From Bacillota bacterium (GTDB lineage Bacteria; Bacillota; Bacilli; Paenibacillales; Paenibacillaceae), in assembly GCA_023391635.1 (NCBI GenBank), contig JAEWAQ010000046.1:1-25825 (forward strand): a stretch of DNA of 25,825 bases, read 5' to 3'. Shown here one piece after another: positions 24,736 to 25,825 of this stretch (the first letter of the stretch is position 1; each line of letters begins with the position of its first letter). The notes under the pieces were generated by a model, which did no database searches, was not told the DNA's origin, and saw only the letters and a list, made by a program, of their open reading frames with translations. Made by a program: the position numbers and the translations under genes.

Positions 24736-24764
24736 ATTGTACGCAAAAAGTCGCAGCTTGTAAA
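24736..24764 (-). promoter_or_regulatory. Promoter of the propeller/oxidoreductase/MFS operon
   Basis: The minus strand shows TTTACA (24759-24764), 17 bases, then TACAAT (24736-24741). The operator begins inside and just downstream of the -10. It lies between the stop of the ROK gene and the first propeller gene. Confidence 0.7.
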
Positions 24765-24788
24765 GAACTAATTTAAACCCCCGCTCCA

Positions 24789-25825
24789 TCAGAGCACAAG
24801 TTCGGAATCCAGCACGTCGAGCGGCCGCTCCATCAGCTCGCCAAACACCAGCGAGGCAGCCCCTACCGCGCTTTGCGAAGTGCCGAAGGAAGCTGATTCT
24901 ATTAACACATTATTCCGCGCGGACGGATACACGCTGGCCTGCACATGATGACGAATGCGCGGCAAATAGCTCTCGTAATAAGGAAACAGTTTCCCGCCAA
25001 GAATGATCAGCGCCGGGTCGTACACATTGAAAAGCGTTGTAAGCGTGGATTCCATAATTTGCAGCGTAGATTCCAGACAGCGTTCCGCACCAGGGTCCTT
25101 CGCTTGCACCGCCTGGAAAAACTCCTCGATAGAGCTTCCTTCCTTCCTGGGATTCCAGTGCCGCAAAATACCCGGAATTGAACCGACGGTCTCCCAGCAT
25201 CCGCGGTTCCCGCATTCGCACAATTCTCCTCCGGGAATGACCGTGATATGGCCGACCTGGCCGTACAGCCCGTTGGTGCCCATCAAGATTTCCCCTTTGG
25301 ATACAACGCCGCCGCCGATGCCATGACCCATGGTAATATAGACAAAGCTGTCTTCCTTATGCTTCCGGCTATGTCCGAACCACCGCTCGGCCAACGCGGA
25401 AGTGCGCGCATCGTCGTTCATGACGATGGGTCTCCCTAGCATAAGCTCCAATTGCTTCTGAATCTCAAAATGCTCCCAATGCGGAAAATTAGGCGGCACG
25501 AGCAGCACGCCATCCTTGAGATTCATCGGCCCCGGTATGCTCAGTCCGATGCCCAAGAGCTTGTCATTCTGCGCGGAAATTTGCGACATCATATCGCGCA
25601 CGATCCGGACGACACCTTCCAGCACCTTGTAAGGATCCGTGTTTCTGTCCGTTGCCACTTCTTTGGATTGCAAAATATGCCCGGTTAAATTCGTCGTCAC
25701 CACTTCGTACGAGCTGCGGCCGATATCAATCCCGATCAGCTTGAAGCACTGCTCGTTGAGACGCAGCATCACCCTTCTGCGCCCCACGTTGCCGGTCGTC
25801 AGCTCCGTTTCCTTCAGCAGACTGA
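24789..25825 (-). CDS. ROK family transcriptional repressor, sugar-kinase-like body (start at 253-1)
   Basis: This is the C-terminal part of the ROK gene that begins at base 253 and re-enters here through the shared 54 bases. The ROK ATP-site motif IGIDIGRSS, NDDARTSALAERWFG with the family's catalytic-type Asp, the GHGIGGGVV glycine motif and the zinc site GQVGH...CECGNRGCWE are all present. The usual sugar-binding glutamate of GEIGH is Gln here. Together with the winged helix, this suggests a sugar-sensing repressor and not a kinase. A GTG at 25787 is an internal valine, not the start. It is followed by the divergent-looking but same-strand propeller operon, whose operator lies 50-70 bases past its stop. 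Confidence 0.88.
   Translation of the reverse strand, partial: SLLKETELTTGNVGRRRVMLRLNEQCFKLIGIDIGRSSYEVVTTNLTGHILQSKEVATDRNTDPYKVLEGVVRIVRDMMSQISAQNDKLLGIGLSIPGPMNLKDGVLLVPPNFPHWEHFEIQKQLELMLGRPIVMNDDARTSALAERWFGHSRKHKEDSFVYITMGHGIGGGVVSKGEILMGTNGLYGQVGHITVIPGGELCECGNRGCWETVGSIPGILRHWNPRKEGSSIEEFFQAVQAKDPGAERCLESTLQIMESTLTTLFNVYDPALIILGGKLFPYYESYLPRIRHHVQASVYPSARNNVLIESASFGTSQSAVGAASLVFGELMERPLDVLDSELVL
25772..25825. repeat. Terminal direct repeat, identical to 1-54
   Basis: This is the second copy of the 54-base end overlap. Removing one copy leaves a closed unit of 25,771 bp. Confidence 0.95.

Noticed and set aside
24789..25787. ROK protein starting at the GTG at 25787 as a 332-residue sugar kinase
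   Set aside because: The frame continues upstream into a winged-helix domain once the ends are joined, so this GTG is an internal valine. The GEIGH glutamate is also replaced by Gln.
1..25825. CRISPR arrays, tRNA, rRNA, insertion sequences, phage genes
   Set aside because: I saw no spaced repeats, no tRNA-like or rRNA sequence, and no transposase or integrase motif on either strand.

Overview
The window looks like a glycan or sugar catabolism locus from a Bacillota bacterium of the Paenibacillus/Cohnella type. The grounds are an LplA/LplB/LplC-type sugar ABC importer without its own ATPase, strong AGGAGG-like ribosome sites with frequent TTG and GTG starts, intermediate-to-high GC genes with AT-rich promoters, and a ROK regulator. 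The genus is inference. Every gene I can support lies on the minus strand.

The two ends of the window are identical over 54 bases (1-54 = 25772-25825). Joining them restores one uninterrupted ROK repressor gene: its winged-helix N-terminus lies in 253-1 and its sugar-kinase-like body in 25825-24789, 411 residues in all. The sequence therefore closes on itself as a circle of about 25,771 bp, or is one unit of a tandem array. It has no replication, mobilisation, integrase or transposase gene.

Layout in transcription order (decreasing coordinates): (1) 24649-18184: three PL22-like (oligogalacturonate lyase-type) beta-propellers, two Gfo/Idh/MocA oxidoreductases and an MFS transporter. (2) 18042-14363: permease LplB, permease LplC and a solute-binding lipoprotein, closed by a hairpin terminator. 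(3) 14239-12709: a 49-residue orphan ORF, a nickel/cobalt-transporter remnant lacking its metal-binding core, and a third Gfo/Idh enzyme. (4) 12658-489: a long GH38 alpha-mannosidase, HAD phosphatase, aldose-epimerase-like protein, a 666-residue protein made of two copies of a deoxyhypusine-synthase-like domain, a GmhA-like phosphosugar isomerase, an HldE-like PfkB kinase, a DapA-family aldolase and a second, shorter GH38. (5) The ROK regulator.

A 13-bp palindrome, consensus CTTAATCATTAAG, occurs at each transcription-unit boundary and at two gene ends inside or after operon 4. At three promoters it sits just downstream of a matching TTTACA-17 bp-TAnAnT promoter. This is the arrangement expected of a ROK repressor regulon, so the circle appears to be one self-contained regulon. 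I infer that the importer and MFS protein bring in mannose-type or heptose-type oligosaccharides, that cytoplasmic GH38 enzymes and the oxidoreductase/propeller set cut them, and that the heptose-like module (isomerase, kinase, phosphatase, duplicated unknown protein, aldolase) processes the released sugar. The duplicated 666-residue protein within a GmhA/HldE/HAD module is the most novel part.
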